In this document: positions 27,901 to 37,172 of the stretch, piece by piece | Layout: each line of letters opens with the position of its first letter | Numbering within the stretch: the first letter of the stretch is position 1 | Origin: Phlebotomus papatasi | Lineage: Eukaryota; Arthropoda; Insecta; Diptera; Psychodidae | Direction of reading: 5' to 3' | Length of the DNA: 64,000 nt | NCBI RefSeq assembly: GCF_024763615.1 | Contig: NC_077223.1 | Coordinates: forward strand, 83,390,627-83,454,626 | Translations under genes and position numbers: made by a program | The notes under the pieces: generated by a model | What the model was told of the DNA's origin: nothing | Databases searched by the model: none | What the model saw: the letters and a program-made list of their open reading frames with translations, nothing else

Positions 27901-30900
27901 TCTTGACAAAATGACGAAAGCCAATAAAAGGGACATTGAGGATATAATTTTCACTTGGAACACTAATGTTTGCCGAGAACCTAGTTTCATTTTCTGTATT
28001 ATACAATTTTCCTTAACGGTTCACTTTAAATTCTTTTTTTTTGTCCATATTCGATAATACCATTAAATCATTTCTAATAACGGTTTTTCAATGTCAAAGT
28101 TAAAAAGCACATGGAAAGCGTATTTCTAAACCGAATGGGGTCATGTTTGGGCTTTTTGAAAAGGTCTTGGAATTTATTCTTAAAAATTTTATTTTTTCAA
28201 AATTACCAAAAACTATTAAAGGGACATTTAAAAAAATGAAACAAGGTAAATTGCGCATAAACGAGATGTAGTCCTAGGCATATCTTCTTATCTATTGATT
28301 GTCAAAGATAATATTCTAATGTTTTTTTCTTGTTTTCTATATTTTTAAAAAGAAAATAAGACCTTCTTTGAGTTATAAGCTTGACTTATTATTACCTCTC
28401 TGATGGATTCACTGTAATCAAGTTCTGTATATTTAAAACAAAATTAAATACATTTATGGTCACTACAATATTCCATTTCCGAGAAATCTTGTCTACCGAA
28501 AAGTATGTTTTTTTTTCAAAAATGTCTCCAAAAATCAAGAGTTACAGGATAAATTTTAAAATGAAAATTTCAGGAAATATAGTTTGAATGTTACACTTTT
28601 ATATGCCTAAGAGCTTTAAATAATTATATTTTTTTATTATATTGAAAAGAAATTAGAACAAAATCTGCTATCAATTTTGTCAATTTTGACCCACGTAACC
28701 CCGTAATTATATGAATCGAAGAATTAGAATAATAGGGGAAGGTTTTACACCTTCGTAATGTTGCAGGTTCGTAAAAGTTGATTTTTTTCCAAGTTACTAA
28801 ATGAATTTCATCCATGGACATATAATCTAAAAGCTAGTCCTACATCTCACATTTCCTGACAAACTTGGAAGCCTGGCCTCTTTTCCTGGGTCCAAAAGGC
28901 AAAATTAAAAAATGGGTCTAAAATCGTAATTCTGATGTGTAATATTTTATGCATTTTTGCACACTGCAAGTGTCTTTTCGAAAAAGCAACTATTCCAAGT
29001 TATAGAGGGTTTATTAGGGTTAATATTTACCGTGAAAATCTTTTGCTTGAAGGGGATCTTTTTTGTGGGTGGAGGAAAATTCATAAAAATTACCACCCTT
29101 TGCAGCTCAGGAAAATTGAATTTTGCAGGTTCGTAAAAACAAATATCAAAATTCTTGACCACCGAGTTTGAGAATTTCTCACTGTTTTGGGTCACACTGT
29201 GCACGCCGCTAGGGACATTTGACTCATCAGAGATTCCACAATTTTCACTAAAATTTCGAAGGAAAACACGCACTTTCCGATCAAAATGAGACTTCATCAG
29301 ATGTTTTTATTTCACTTCTGTCGAATCAAACATTAAGCTTGAATCTGCTTATGGTAGGTGTGATTCTTTCATTGCCCATGCGATGCGTTTTGAGAATTTT
29401 TCATCCAATTTGCTTTGTTTTCAAGCGGAATTTTTCACATTTTACTTTAAATTAATCACTGGTAATTCTAAGAATCACTGATGTTCAAAAAATGTTCTGT
29501 AAGACAGATTCGAGACATTAGAGAAAAAACAAGGATTACAATAGGTGTGATTACTACTTTCTGATTTGTGTAGTGATGAAACTAGACTGCTTGTGGTAGA
29601 TATGATTCTTTAATTGCCACTTCGATGTATTTTGAGTATTTCTCATTCAATTTTAATTGTTTTAAAGTAAAACTTCCCACATTTCACTTTAAATTGATGG
29701 CTGGTCATTTTTGAAATCAATTATGTCCCAAATATGTTCTGTAAGACCAATTGGAAGTGTCACAGAAAATCTGAGGATTACATTAGGTGTTATTATGAGA
29801 GAATCATACCTAACCAAGTTCCTAACTGTCAGAATGCAGGGAAAAAAATGGTTTTCCGACTGTCAAAAAACATGTGTTAGAAAAATAGCTTAAAATTGAT
29901 TTTTAATGCGTGATACCTCTTACAAATGGTGAAAATAAGTATATGAAAATTCCATCTAAGTAGTGATGCCCAAATTTTTGTGTCCGGTGAAATGTATTCT
30001 GGGAAAATTAGGCCTACAGAGGTGGGAAAAAGTGGTACGAAGCTGAGTTAACTGGGGCACCTTCGTAAAAAATGCCGCTACGTTTTCATTTTCCTGTAGA
30101 GGAAAATCCAACGACTTCCAGAAATTTTATGAGGCAGAATTATGAACCATAAGTAAGAGATTTTTTGATATAGTGATAAAATTGATTCGTTGTATGTGGT
30201 ATTCAGTAAAAAAAACTTAAATCTTGGACTCCTTTTTTAATACGAACCCTCAAAACCTTCCCCTATATATTTTTTTTTAATTTGTTTTTTTGAATATTTT
30301 ATTGTTTTACCTCATTCACTTACATTCAAGTGAAGTGGACGAAAAAAGACTAACCAAAATAGATCAATTAAAAATTTTGATAAATGCTCTAACTTTAGCC
30401 CTACCTTAAATTCAACTCTAGCTACGGCCCTGTATAAAGATGATTCGTAACTCCTTAATTTCCCCTTGCCATCAATATTTTACTATTTTTGTGCATTGAA
30501 AATGCATTATTTATCATTTAAAAATCGATATTTCCTGACCATTTTTTGCCAATTATCTGCAGCCCTAGAAGCGATCGATAGAACATCAAATGATCTGACA
30601 ATTCACAAGAGCATCTTCATCTATTATGTCCAAAACAAACAAAATTACTTGATAAACACAATAGATACTAGCAAGAGAGATAAAAATGAGTCATAAAACG
30701 TTGATTCATCATTCATTAATTTTTAAAATATTTAGAGAGCCTATTCAAGTTCAAGTTTTTCCTACAATCATAACTCAGCTGATTATGCAATGGCAATTTA
30801 ATAATGATACTGAGAAGAAATCAGGTCTACGCAAAAGTATCTATTAAATCCGACTAAATATATCTGCCCACTTCTTCAGATATTCAATCATCGCAATCAT

Positions 30901-31633
30901 TGAATAGAAAAATTACTATGTGGTTTCAAAGGTGATAGACTATCACCTAAATAAACAATATTATTTTTGCATTAAAATTCATTATGAAATAGTGAAATGT
31001 AGATAATGAAGAATTTCACATAGGGAAAATTTATTACACAAACTGTATTAATTGAAGTGCTACTTCACATGACAAGGAACACTTTCTGAAACATTTTTTT
31101 TTTACTTTTTCTGCTTAACACAAATGAATTTGGGCTGAAATAAAATTATTGCCCTCACTTCAAAGTTAGGATAAACTTTTGCTGAATCTACATCCGCAAA
31201 AAAGCGGATGTTGAAGAAGGTTCAACTTCCTCATCGTTGATTTTCAATATAAAAGCTCTTCTTTTCATATGCAATTAATTAAATAAATTTACATTATCAT
31301 AATTTTGCATATATGGCAGAAAATTGCAACGACAAATTGAATTTTGTGCAATAATCCTTGCGATTGACACAAGAAGGTGAAAATTGAATTTTCTCCACTC
31401 ACCTGTTGACACGTGAGAAAGAGAGCCACCCACACGAAGGCGCCAGCAATTCCCTGAGCTGTCTTAGTCTGCAGGAAGATACCATCACCAACATGACTCA
31501 GTGGATCCATGGCCATTGCAGCTGGCACTGAAGATTCAGCAGCAACGCGGGTCACAAAGTGACTTGTCCGGCTGGATGAAACGTTTAGAATGCTATCGGT
31601 GGCATCAACAGATGGTGCTGCTGTCGAACTCAT
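905..31633 (-). CDS. TMEM184: TMEM184-family multi-pass membrane protein (six exons, 3' end off window)
   Basis: Coding exons, read on the minus strand, are 31633-31403, 12943-12778, 4607-4482, 4398-4266, 1467-1056 and 989-905. Every junction is GT/AG and the phases join without a break, giving 384 residues plus one base. The family (TMEM184 / organic solute transporter alpha, DUF300) has seven membrane helices; the human B member is linked to endosomes and MAP-kinase signalling. Family signatures seen are FVIYNFLSLCYEYLGGE near residue 134, EIRGKPIKSSCLYGTCCL, RFCKQATLQFCLVKP, KFCTIKSVIFLSFWQG near 261, and ETMNPKDI with a DAIHNF...YQQYTQY tail at 357-384. The start ATG lies one base after an acceptor, so the 5' UTR is in an upstream exon. 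The last exon, roughly 30-60 residues in relatives, follows the donor at 904 and is not in the window. Introns reach 18.5 kb. Which TMEM184 paralogue this is cannot be fixed from sequence alone. Confidence 0.95.
2141..2400. repeat. GGCTCCGG foldback MITE, copy 1a
   Basis: A near-perfect inverted repeat of about 260 bp. The arms begin GGCTCSGGCACACCTTTTAG, continue with a GATC..GAAAATTTCATGAA block and a TTTGCATATG block, and meet near a polypyrimidine loop (CTTCTTCTTC). Abuts copy 1b across ATAAT. Confidence 0.85.
2406..2661. repeat. GGCTCCGG foldback MITE, copy 1b
   Basis: Same family as 2141-2400, head-to-tail with it and separated by only five bases. The arms end in GTGTGCCGGAGCC. It may be a tandem duplication or an insertion into the adjoining copy's target. 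Confidence 0.85.
2682..3543. repeat. TAGGG foldback (about 222 bp) split by a second one
   Basis: The left part (TAGGGGAAAGCGCGGTACC) and the right part (GTAGCGCGCTTTCATCTA) form one element. It is homologous end to end with the uninterrupted copy at 40462-40686. The 2820-3461 element sits inside. Confidence 0.7.
2820..3461. mobile_element. TAGGG foldback with TTCGGGACA word, nested
   Basis: Inverted ends TAGGGTAACGTGTGGTATTT. The word TATTTCGGGACA occurs at the left end and again twice 18 bp apart near 3024-3054. GTCCCGAAA/GTCCAGAAA are 17 bp apart in the right arm. Flanked by TA on both sides; the related copy at 40462 gives the empty site. Confidence 0.8.
6779..7038. repeat. GGCTCCGG foldback MITE, copy 2
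   Basis: Starts GGCTCTGGAACACCTTTTAG and ends GGTGTGCCGGAGCC. About 260 bp, like copies 1a and 1b. Confidence 0.85.
7531..8782. mobile_element. 1.25-kb foldback rich in GATCCATT words
   Basis: Ends are inverted: CACTGGTAAAAA at 7531 and TTTTTACCAGTG at 8771-8782. Within roughly 250 bp of each end the word GATCCATT/GATCATTT and its complement recur many times. No clear target duplication and no transposase frame. Confidence 0.75.
11262..11640. repeat. Cluster of AAGTACTTAA palindromes
   Basis: Repeated AAGTACTTAATTAAGG and TCCTTAATTAAG words occur in both orientations, in two blocks (11262-11365 and 11515-11640) around a unique centre. This is consistent with a foldback element whose arms are built of short palindromes. 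Confidence 0.6.
11789..12193. repeat. 405-bp foldback with arms of about 135 bp
   Basis: Both ends read GTTATCACACTTGCACATTA inward. The arms stay alignable past TTGTCGCTTGTGAG..TCCAAAT to GGCC(C/T)GCA in the loop. It carries an internal ATTAAAATTTTAAT palindrome in each arm. Confidence 0.8.
14913..15131. repeat. TAGGG foldback, TTACTTGTGG word
   Basis: 219 bp with ends TAGGGTGGCGACATTACTTG / CCGCCACCCTA. ACTTGTG...ACTTATGG words are repeated 19 bp (left) and 17 bp (right) apart. TA at both edges. Confidence 0.8.
15471..15648. repeat. TAGGG foldback, GTGAACCTTC word
   Basis: 178 bp. Left end TAGGGGAATGCAGGCATG, right end CATGCCAACATTCCCCTA. GTGAACCTT and GTGAACTTT are 17 bp apart in the left arm. 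The arms extend to complementary CTCTTTGT words by the loop. Confidence 0.85.
19890..21426. mobile_element. piggyBac-like MITE A, copy 1, interrupted by MITE B
   Basis: Left end CAACCCTTTAA (19891-19901) and the body from 20908 (TTAAGGACGATTGG) to TCGTTAAAGGGTTAA at 21412-21426 form one 520-bp element, homologous to 23353-23878 and 39694-40215. Element B sits exactly in its internal TTAA. Confidence 0.8.
19898..20911. mobile_element. piggyBac-like MITE B, long form (about 1 kb)
   Basis: Flanked by TTAA on both sides. Ends are TTAACTCTTTCGTCTC and CCGGAAAGAGTTAA. An inner inverted pair, GGGTACTCTCGTCCCCAAAA (20262-20281) and its complement (about 20757-20777), frames about 500 bp absent from the 249-bp copies at 33943 and 51289. 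Confidence 0.8.
22611..23202. repeat. TTAATTCAAGC foldback (MITE D), copy 1
   Basis: Ends TTAATTCAAGCTCCTAAGCA and AAGAGCTTATATTGAATTAA are inverted and flanked by TTAA, suggesting another piggyBac-type MITE. Homologous to 23875-24452. Confidence 0.65.
23353..23878. mobile_element. piggyBac-like MITE A, copy 2
   Basis: 526 bp from TTAACCCTTTAAGGACGA to TCGTCGTTAAAGGGTTAA, with TTAA at both ends. Its right TTAA is also the left end of the next MITE D copy, so it appears to have jumped into that terminal TTAA. Confidence 0.85.
23875..24452. repeat. TTAATTCAAGC foldback (MITE D), copy 2
   Basis: TTAATTCGAGCTCTTAGG ... CCTAAGAGCTTGAATTAA. It shares GAGTTAAACC and ACCACGTTT(T/C)GTCTTA blocks with copy 1. 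Confidence 0.7.
26922..27050. repeat. hAT-type MITE, 129-bp hairpin
   Basis: Ends CAGAGGTGTGCGAGAACCG and CGGTTCTTGCACATCTCTG are inverted. A perfect 8-bp duplication CCTTAATT lies at 26914-26921 and 27051-27058. The arms cover nearly the whole length. Confidence 0.85.
28733..30265. mobile_element. 1.5-kb TAGGG foldback, TTCGTAA word
   Basis: Ends TAGGGGAAGGTTTTACACC and CTCAAAACCTTCCCCTA. TTCGTAA words are 16 bp apart at the left end, with further copies inside. The interior is homologous to 58285-59267. It carries a direct tandem duplication of about 240 bp (29332-29555 and 29580-29795). Confidence 0.8.
29332..29795. repeat. Two direct repeat units of about 220-245 bp
   Basis: The units share the order TGATTCTTT..ATTGCC, TTTTGAG.ATTT.TCAT, CACTTTAAATT and ATGTTCTGTAAGAC, then GGATTACA.TAGGTGT. 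They lie inside the 28733-30265 element and have diverged moderately. Confidence 0.7.
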
Positions 31634-32378
31634 TCTAAAGCAAATAAAAAAAAGAGAACAAAAAAAATAGAAATCACGTTACAATTTACTCAGGTTTTTC
31701 CATTTGTTCGATTTTTTTTTCAATTGCTTTTCTGTCTTTATTCAATCTATGCTTCAAGTGTGGGAAAATATTTTTATTGTTTTCCACTCTGGTTTAAAGC
31801 TTCTCCTTCAAAGTGTTAACACGCAGAAAATTGTACCTTCAATAAAAGGTGCCGTGCCACAATAAAGAAAAACTACACAAAGTATGAAAATTTCCAAGGG
31901 GTTAATTACTGAAACTATAAGAGCACATTTTGGGATTAAAGACAATAATTAAGTGGTTTTCAAATTTTGGATAATCCTTGCGTAGATGCCCAAATCGCCT
32001 CAAGCTGATCCTCTAGAATATTTACCCTGTAAAATTTAGCAGTAAAGGACTAAGTAAAGGAAATTTATCCAGTGGACCTCTAATGAATGATCCTAAGTGC
32101 TCAGTGTATGAAAGTTCAAGTGAGATAATTCTTTACTGACAAATTTTACAGGTCAAATATTCCCGAGAATCGGCCTGAATCTATTTGGGCTCTTAGGGCC
32201 TTATATCCACCAGGATTTTTTTTAGCATTTTATTACTTAAATTACGTAAAAACAGGTTAAGAATAAAGTACAACATGTTCTACTATAGAAAAATAACTTT
32301 AAGTGTCCGAAAACGACAAATTATTGAAGCACTCCAAACAGAAACATGTCTATACTTTTTTCAATTACGGCGAGCAAT

Positions 32379-32810
32379 TAGGGTAAGTGTGCCAAATTCC
32401 GGCCAGCTTGTAATTCCGGCCACCTTTTTTGTTCCTCGAATTTTCATGAATTTTTAGTTTTTACATACTCCAGAGATTATACAATGCAAAAGAATAACAA
32501 AAAATGTGTTTTCGACAAACGAGATGACGTGAAAAAGGCATTGGAAGAATTCCTGAAGGGCAAGGAACTATGAGAATGAAGGTGGTCGAAATAGTGCACC
32601 AAAGCTATGTCTACATTTTTATTCATTTTAAAATGTATTAAGAATGATTTTAAAGTAAATAAAGACGATAAACTATCTACAAGGTTCTAAGTAACACTCC
32701 TTAAGTAGAAGGAATAAAAAAAAATCAATTTCCATTAAATATATTACATTTCAAACACGAGACTTTGGCGCTTGCATGCAACTATGCCGAAATTTGGCAC
32801 ACTTACCCTA
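32379..32810. repeat. TAGGG foldback, AATTCCGGCCA word
   Basis: 432 bp with ends TAGGGTAAGTGTGCCAAATT and AATTTGGCACACTTACCCTA. AATTCCGGCC occurs twice, exactly 17 bp apart, in the left arm. Confidence 0.85.
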
Positions 32811-33006
32811 GAACTGGATTAATTTTCATCCGATTTACTTGAAATTTTCAGGGTAACTGCTTAGATAAGTACATGAGATTTTAAAGATTGATACAGAATT
32901 AAAATTTATTATAAATAATTAAAGTCAATTTTTTTAGACAAAAAAAAATATTTTTTTCAAGTTGTTGCCAAAATTACAAAAATTAATATTCCTCAATTAT
33001 CCTATG

Positions 33007-33221
33007 TAGGGAAAGTACTCTCCCTTCGAACGTTCATGCCTTCGAATAATGTGAATTTTCTTTAAATTTTCCCAGATTTAAACATTTCTATTAAATATTA
33101 GTTAGCTTATAATCAATTTTTGATAATTATGTGAAAATCATGTGGAAGTCTTTTAGGAAAAATAAAAGAAATTCATATTATTCGAAGGCATGAACGTTCG
33201 AAGGGAGAGTACTTTCCCCTA
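33007..33221. repeat. TAGGG foldback, CCTTCGAA word
   Basis: 215 bp. The left arm contains CCTTCGAACGTTCATG then CCTTCGAA 16 bp later, and the right arm is its near-perfect complement ending in AGTACTTTCCCCTA. Confidence 0.85.
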
Positions 33222-33942
33222 CTTCTCTAGAAAATCTATCTAAGCAGCTACCATGAAAATTTCATGTCAATCGGTTGTAAATTACTCCAGTTCAAAAAAA
33301 TCGACCCTCAGTCCGTGCACTACTACGCCGCCATAATTGTATACAAAATTGAAATAAAAAATATTTTTGTGTTCCCCGAGACGTAAGTAATAACCCCTGA
33401 AATTTTCATTTTGATCGATTGGTTAGCAAAGTCACAAAAAAGTCACAAAAAACCCGATATTTTAGGGACTCTCCTATAGATATAACCCCTTAAGAGATCT
33501 TCATACTAGAAGTTTAGTCTTGTTTCCAAAAGTTATAAAACCCGAACTATCAAACAATTTTATTCTATAAGACCTATAAGACTTCCTTAGACCTAAAGTT
33601 TAGCTCCATTGCTTATACGGACTTCAGACCTGAAGCTCAGCGATATGGCTTAGCTTCCATAATTTCTTATCAGTCAAAATTATTGGGAAAATTTTAACTT
33701 AGGATTGGGTATTAAGGGTAAATGAGCCAAAAGACTGAAAAATTTATAAAATTAGTTGCTAAGATTTTAAAGAATTTGGGAACTCAGCTAAATCTCTAGT
33801 CTGCAAACCGCTTTAGGATCTGGACAGATCTTAGGATAAGTAAGAGAGAAGGCTTAGCGTAACTGTTATTAATTTAATAAAGTTTATGGTTGAAATAAAT
33901 ACAATACATTAACGATTTAATCAAAATTCTATTAATTTTCTA

Positions 33943-34190
33943 TTAACTCTTTCCGGACCGCAGCATATGCTGCAAGCTAATTTCACAATTTTCAATCAAA
34001 AATATCTAAGCTCAGGAATTAATTGAAGTCCTACAAAAAATATCTCACATTTGGACATCCTTATAAGTTTGTAATCATCCACAAGAATCGGATTTTTATC
34101 AGTTCTGAATAATTAAAAAAACATTGTTTTTCATAGAATATGCATATGCTTCTTTGGGTACTATAGTCCCAAAAGAGACGAAAGAGTTAA
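33943..34190. mobile_element. piggyBac-like MITE B, short copy
   Basis: 248 bp flanked by TTAA. It interrupts a repeat whose intact relative lies at 17750-17895 (..CTACTAAGCCGTCTCTCGG), so the pre-insertion site can be read as TTAA. Confidence 0.85.
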
Positions 34191-34775
34191 GCCGTCTCTC
34201 GACTAATCCTCAAGTCTCTCTAGGATCTTATTTTCTAAAATTTATTAATACTTTTATGTACCTGATCATGGAACATGGAACAGGTCTTTAGCTTATTTTT
34301 CTAAATGTGTATGCTAAGTAATTCAGCAGTCCTCAAAGAAAAACTTACAAAGCTGAAGAAACGTAGGAATAACAGCGTTTGGCAGAAAACAACGAAGCAA
34401 ATTCAACTGAATTTAAACTTTTTGAATTAGACAGCTTCATCACCAAAGAAACATTCTCTTCTGGAATTTAGAAGTTCATAACGAAGGTTTTGAGAGAAAT
34501 AAGAGCTTAAATGAGACGCTAAGAACAATAAACTCTAATTCAATGCATTTCCATATTAAAACAAAGTTTTTTTTTGTTCTTTGTTTCTCAAATGATGAAT
34601 CAAATCCAAAAACTTTAATTAAAAATTAGATTTGTTTGAAAGGTGTTTAATTTTTGAATAAGACTAAGTCTTTTGAAATTGGTTCTGACCGTTCTGACTT
34701 ATTCCGCATTACACAATGCATTTCAGTCTGCTGTGTAAGTCAAACCTTGGAAATTGTACAAGGTATTATTTCTGC

Positions 34776-35157
34776 TAGGGTAGAGTCAGTACTTTTCGCC
34801 ACCATTAAGCTTTAGGGGCCTCGTAAGGTGTGATATTTTTGTCAGACTAAAATGAATTTTTGTATAAAGATACTTTGAAGCAATATCTATCTATATATCT
34901 AGGATACATCTCGAGAATTTTAGAGAATCTCATTGAAAAATATGCATTTTACCCAATTATGCTTGTTTCAGTACTTTTCGCCACCTGTTTTAAAACGAAT
35001 TTCAATTAATTAAGAGACGTAATAACGTATTGGGATATTAGAACAGAACACATTATGAGTTTTGAAATGCTACTTATTCCTAAATGCCTTAAATTAATTG
35101 TTTTATATTAGGTGGCGAAAAAGTGGTTACATGGCGAAAAGGGCTGACTCTACCCTA
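34776..35157. repeat. TAGGG foldback, TTTTCGCCAC word
   Basis: 382 bp. Ends TAGGGTAGAGTCAGTACTTT and GGGCTGACTCTACCCTA. TGGCGAAAA is repeated 19 bp apart in the right arm, and a second AGTACTTTTCGCCACC lies inside at about 34971-34986. Confidence 0.8.
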
Positions 35158-36956
35158 CTTAGAAAAATTGATAAGTAATACTTATTAAATTTGCAATTAA
35201 CTGAATAGTAAGTTACTGGATTTTTTAATTTATTTCTTTTTAATATTTAACTTAATTAATTGAAAGTCAGTCTCTGTTTTTCTTTTAAAAAATAGATCCC
35301 AATAATTTCATATGAACTTTCAATAGCCACTACGTCCAGCAAATCCCACAAAGAAGAATCCACAACGAGTAAGTCTCCCAATCTTACTGTTCATCGGAGA
35401 AACAAGAATTCTATTGACCCTGAACTCACGAGGTGAAATACCAAAACAGAAAGAGATAGAACACCGATGAAGAGAGCATTTTATAGTTATATCAAATGGA
35501 AAATGTTCTTTGTGTCTTGCAGATTCCTCTCAATTTTCAGTTACTTCTTGCTCAACTCCAGAAGAAGCCACAATTTTATGCCTCTGTGGACATGTAAATA
35601 ACCACAAAATAAGGAAGTTTGCCAACGAGGCTAAAGACAGCTAATTTTTTACCATAAACTTACTATAAGAGATTTTTGGCAATTCCGCATTTTTCATCTC
35701 ACTTTCATTTAAACAACATTATGAAATCGAAAATGTTTTACAATCACTTAATATACAATATATCGATGTCTTTTTGGTCATCTTTTGTGATCCACATTCT
35801 TCTGCAACCGGTTCAGTTTATTTATAAAACCTTTATAAAGTACAACATAAACATAAACGCAATTGTAAGTTACGTCGTTTGCACTATTACTACAACATTT
35901 GAGTCATTTTTCCTTCAACAAAAATTACTTAAAATAAGAAAATAATGCTAAAAGTTTTTTCTTTAATTTTTTTCACATCAATATTTCCGTCTTTCTCCGA
36001 CGTTTTAGCATCTCGACAGAGGTATTAAACCCCACTTTTGTGCGAAAACACACAAACGAGCATTTGGCACAGTAGGAAAAACGCCAAAAGCGCCTGAAAT
36101 GCTTCCATTGTTGTATTTTGCTCCATGGCTCCAAAACCATTGGACACAGCACAAGGTTATACGCGATATGTCATACAACAAACTCTCTTAATTTGCTTTG
36201 AATAAAAAAAAAACACGTTGAAAAAAACCTTTCTAGCCACTCATAAAATTAACATTTCAACCAAGAGGCAAAACATTGTGTTTTTTTCTCCTCGCGATTA
36301 AATATTTTTTTCGTAATATTGCATGAGTTTGGCTAGAGTAATTTTTTTTGCGAAATGTCTTGCGATAAATTTTACACTTCCACAAGTTGGATGGCTCATA
36401 TACAATTGATAAGACACCAAACTACTCTAGAAAAGCACTCGAAGAAGAGACAAGTCCGCAGAAAATATGATAAGAAACAATTGACTTTTAACGTAACGAT
36501 CACCAGTCATTTTATCCATTTGGGCATCTTACGTTTGAATTGACAAATTATGAAAGAACTTTTAAAATTCATAAAAAAAATTATTAATAATAATTAACTA
36601 AGTTTAAACCGTGAGGAAATTGTGTTAATCTATATTAGAGCTTTAAGTAAATAATAAAACGGCCTTCAAACTTGAGATTTATCCGGTTTATCCAATTGTC
36701 TTAATTGCTTTAATTTGTTAACCAAGAATTTTTTCTTTGGGAACTTTAAGATTTAAATTGCATATTAAGGAAAATAAATCTATCACATTTTCAGAAAACA
36801 CTGAAAGTACTTGTATCATTTTCAAGATCTTAAAGAACTAGGCTAAAGTGGTCTTCAGACTGGAGATTTAATCCAGTTCCTCAGGTCTTAAAATCCTAAA
36901 TAGAAATATTTTTTTATTTTTAAGAATCCAATTCTAATAGATCATAGGAACTTAAT

Positions 36957-37172
36957 TAGGGGAAACTGGGGCACCACCAAACACGGGGTACCACCAAACA
37001 CTGCGATTTTTTAATCGGATATTGGATATCAGACGATAAGACCGATAGGAATTTATAGGCACTATTGGGATGCTTGTCCACTGAAGAAATGGTCGAGATA
37101 GTCCAAGTAGTTTAGAAATAAAAATTAGTGTTTGGTGGTACCCCGTGTTTGGTGGTGCCCCAGTTTCCCCTA
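36957..37172. repeat. TAGGG foldback, ACCACCAAACAC word
   Basis: 216 bp with almost perfect arms of about 45 bp. Each arm has two copies of ACCACCAAACAC 17 bp apart behind TAGGGGAAACTGGGG. Confidence 0.9.

Larger units (their letters stand above)
12944..31402 (-). other. TMEM184 intron (18.5 kb), largest in the window
   Basis: Contents not listed separately: degenerate ATAACCTCAAA-containing repeats (14215-15460), an inverted repeat at about 16940-17624 with GTGTCTCGGCTAA arms, and a foldback at 17750-17895 around TAAGCCGTCTCTCGG. There is also the left end of a TAGGG element (19434) with no partner seen, an (ATC)n tract with CATTTTCAACCGCTT (27337-27363, related to 24105-24130), a CGGTT-type repeat (about 28080-28190) and a partial TTAATTCAAGC element (about 28381-28645). 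Stretches 12944-14200, 15660-16900, 18010-19430, 25200-26900 and 30270-31400 show nothing I can name. Confidence 0.6.

Noticed and set aside
36957..37172. Regularly spaced repeats suggesting a CRISPR-like array
   Set aside because: Only two copies per arm, inverted between arms, in a eukaryotic intron; this is a foldback transposon.
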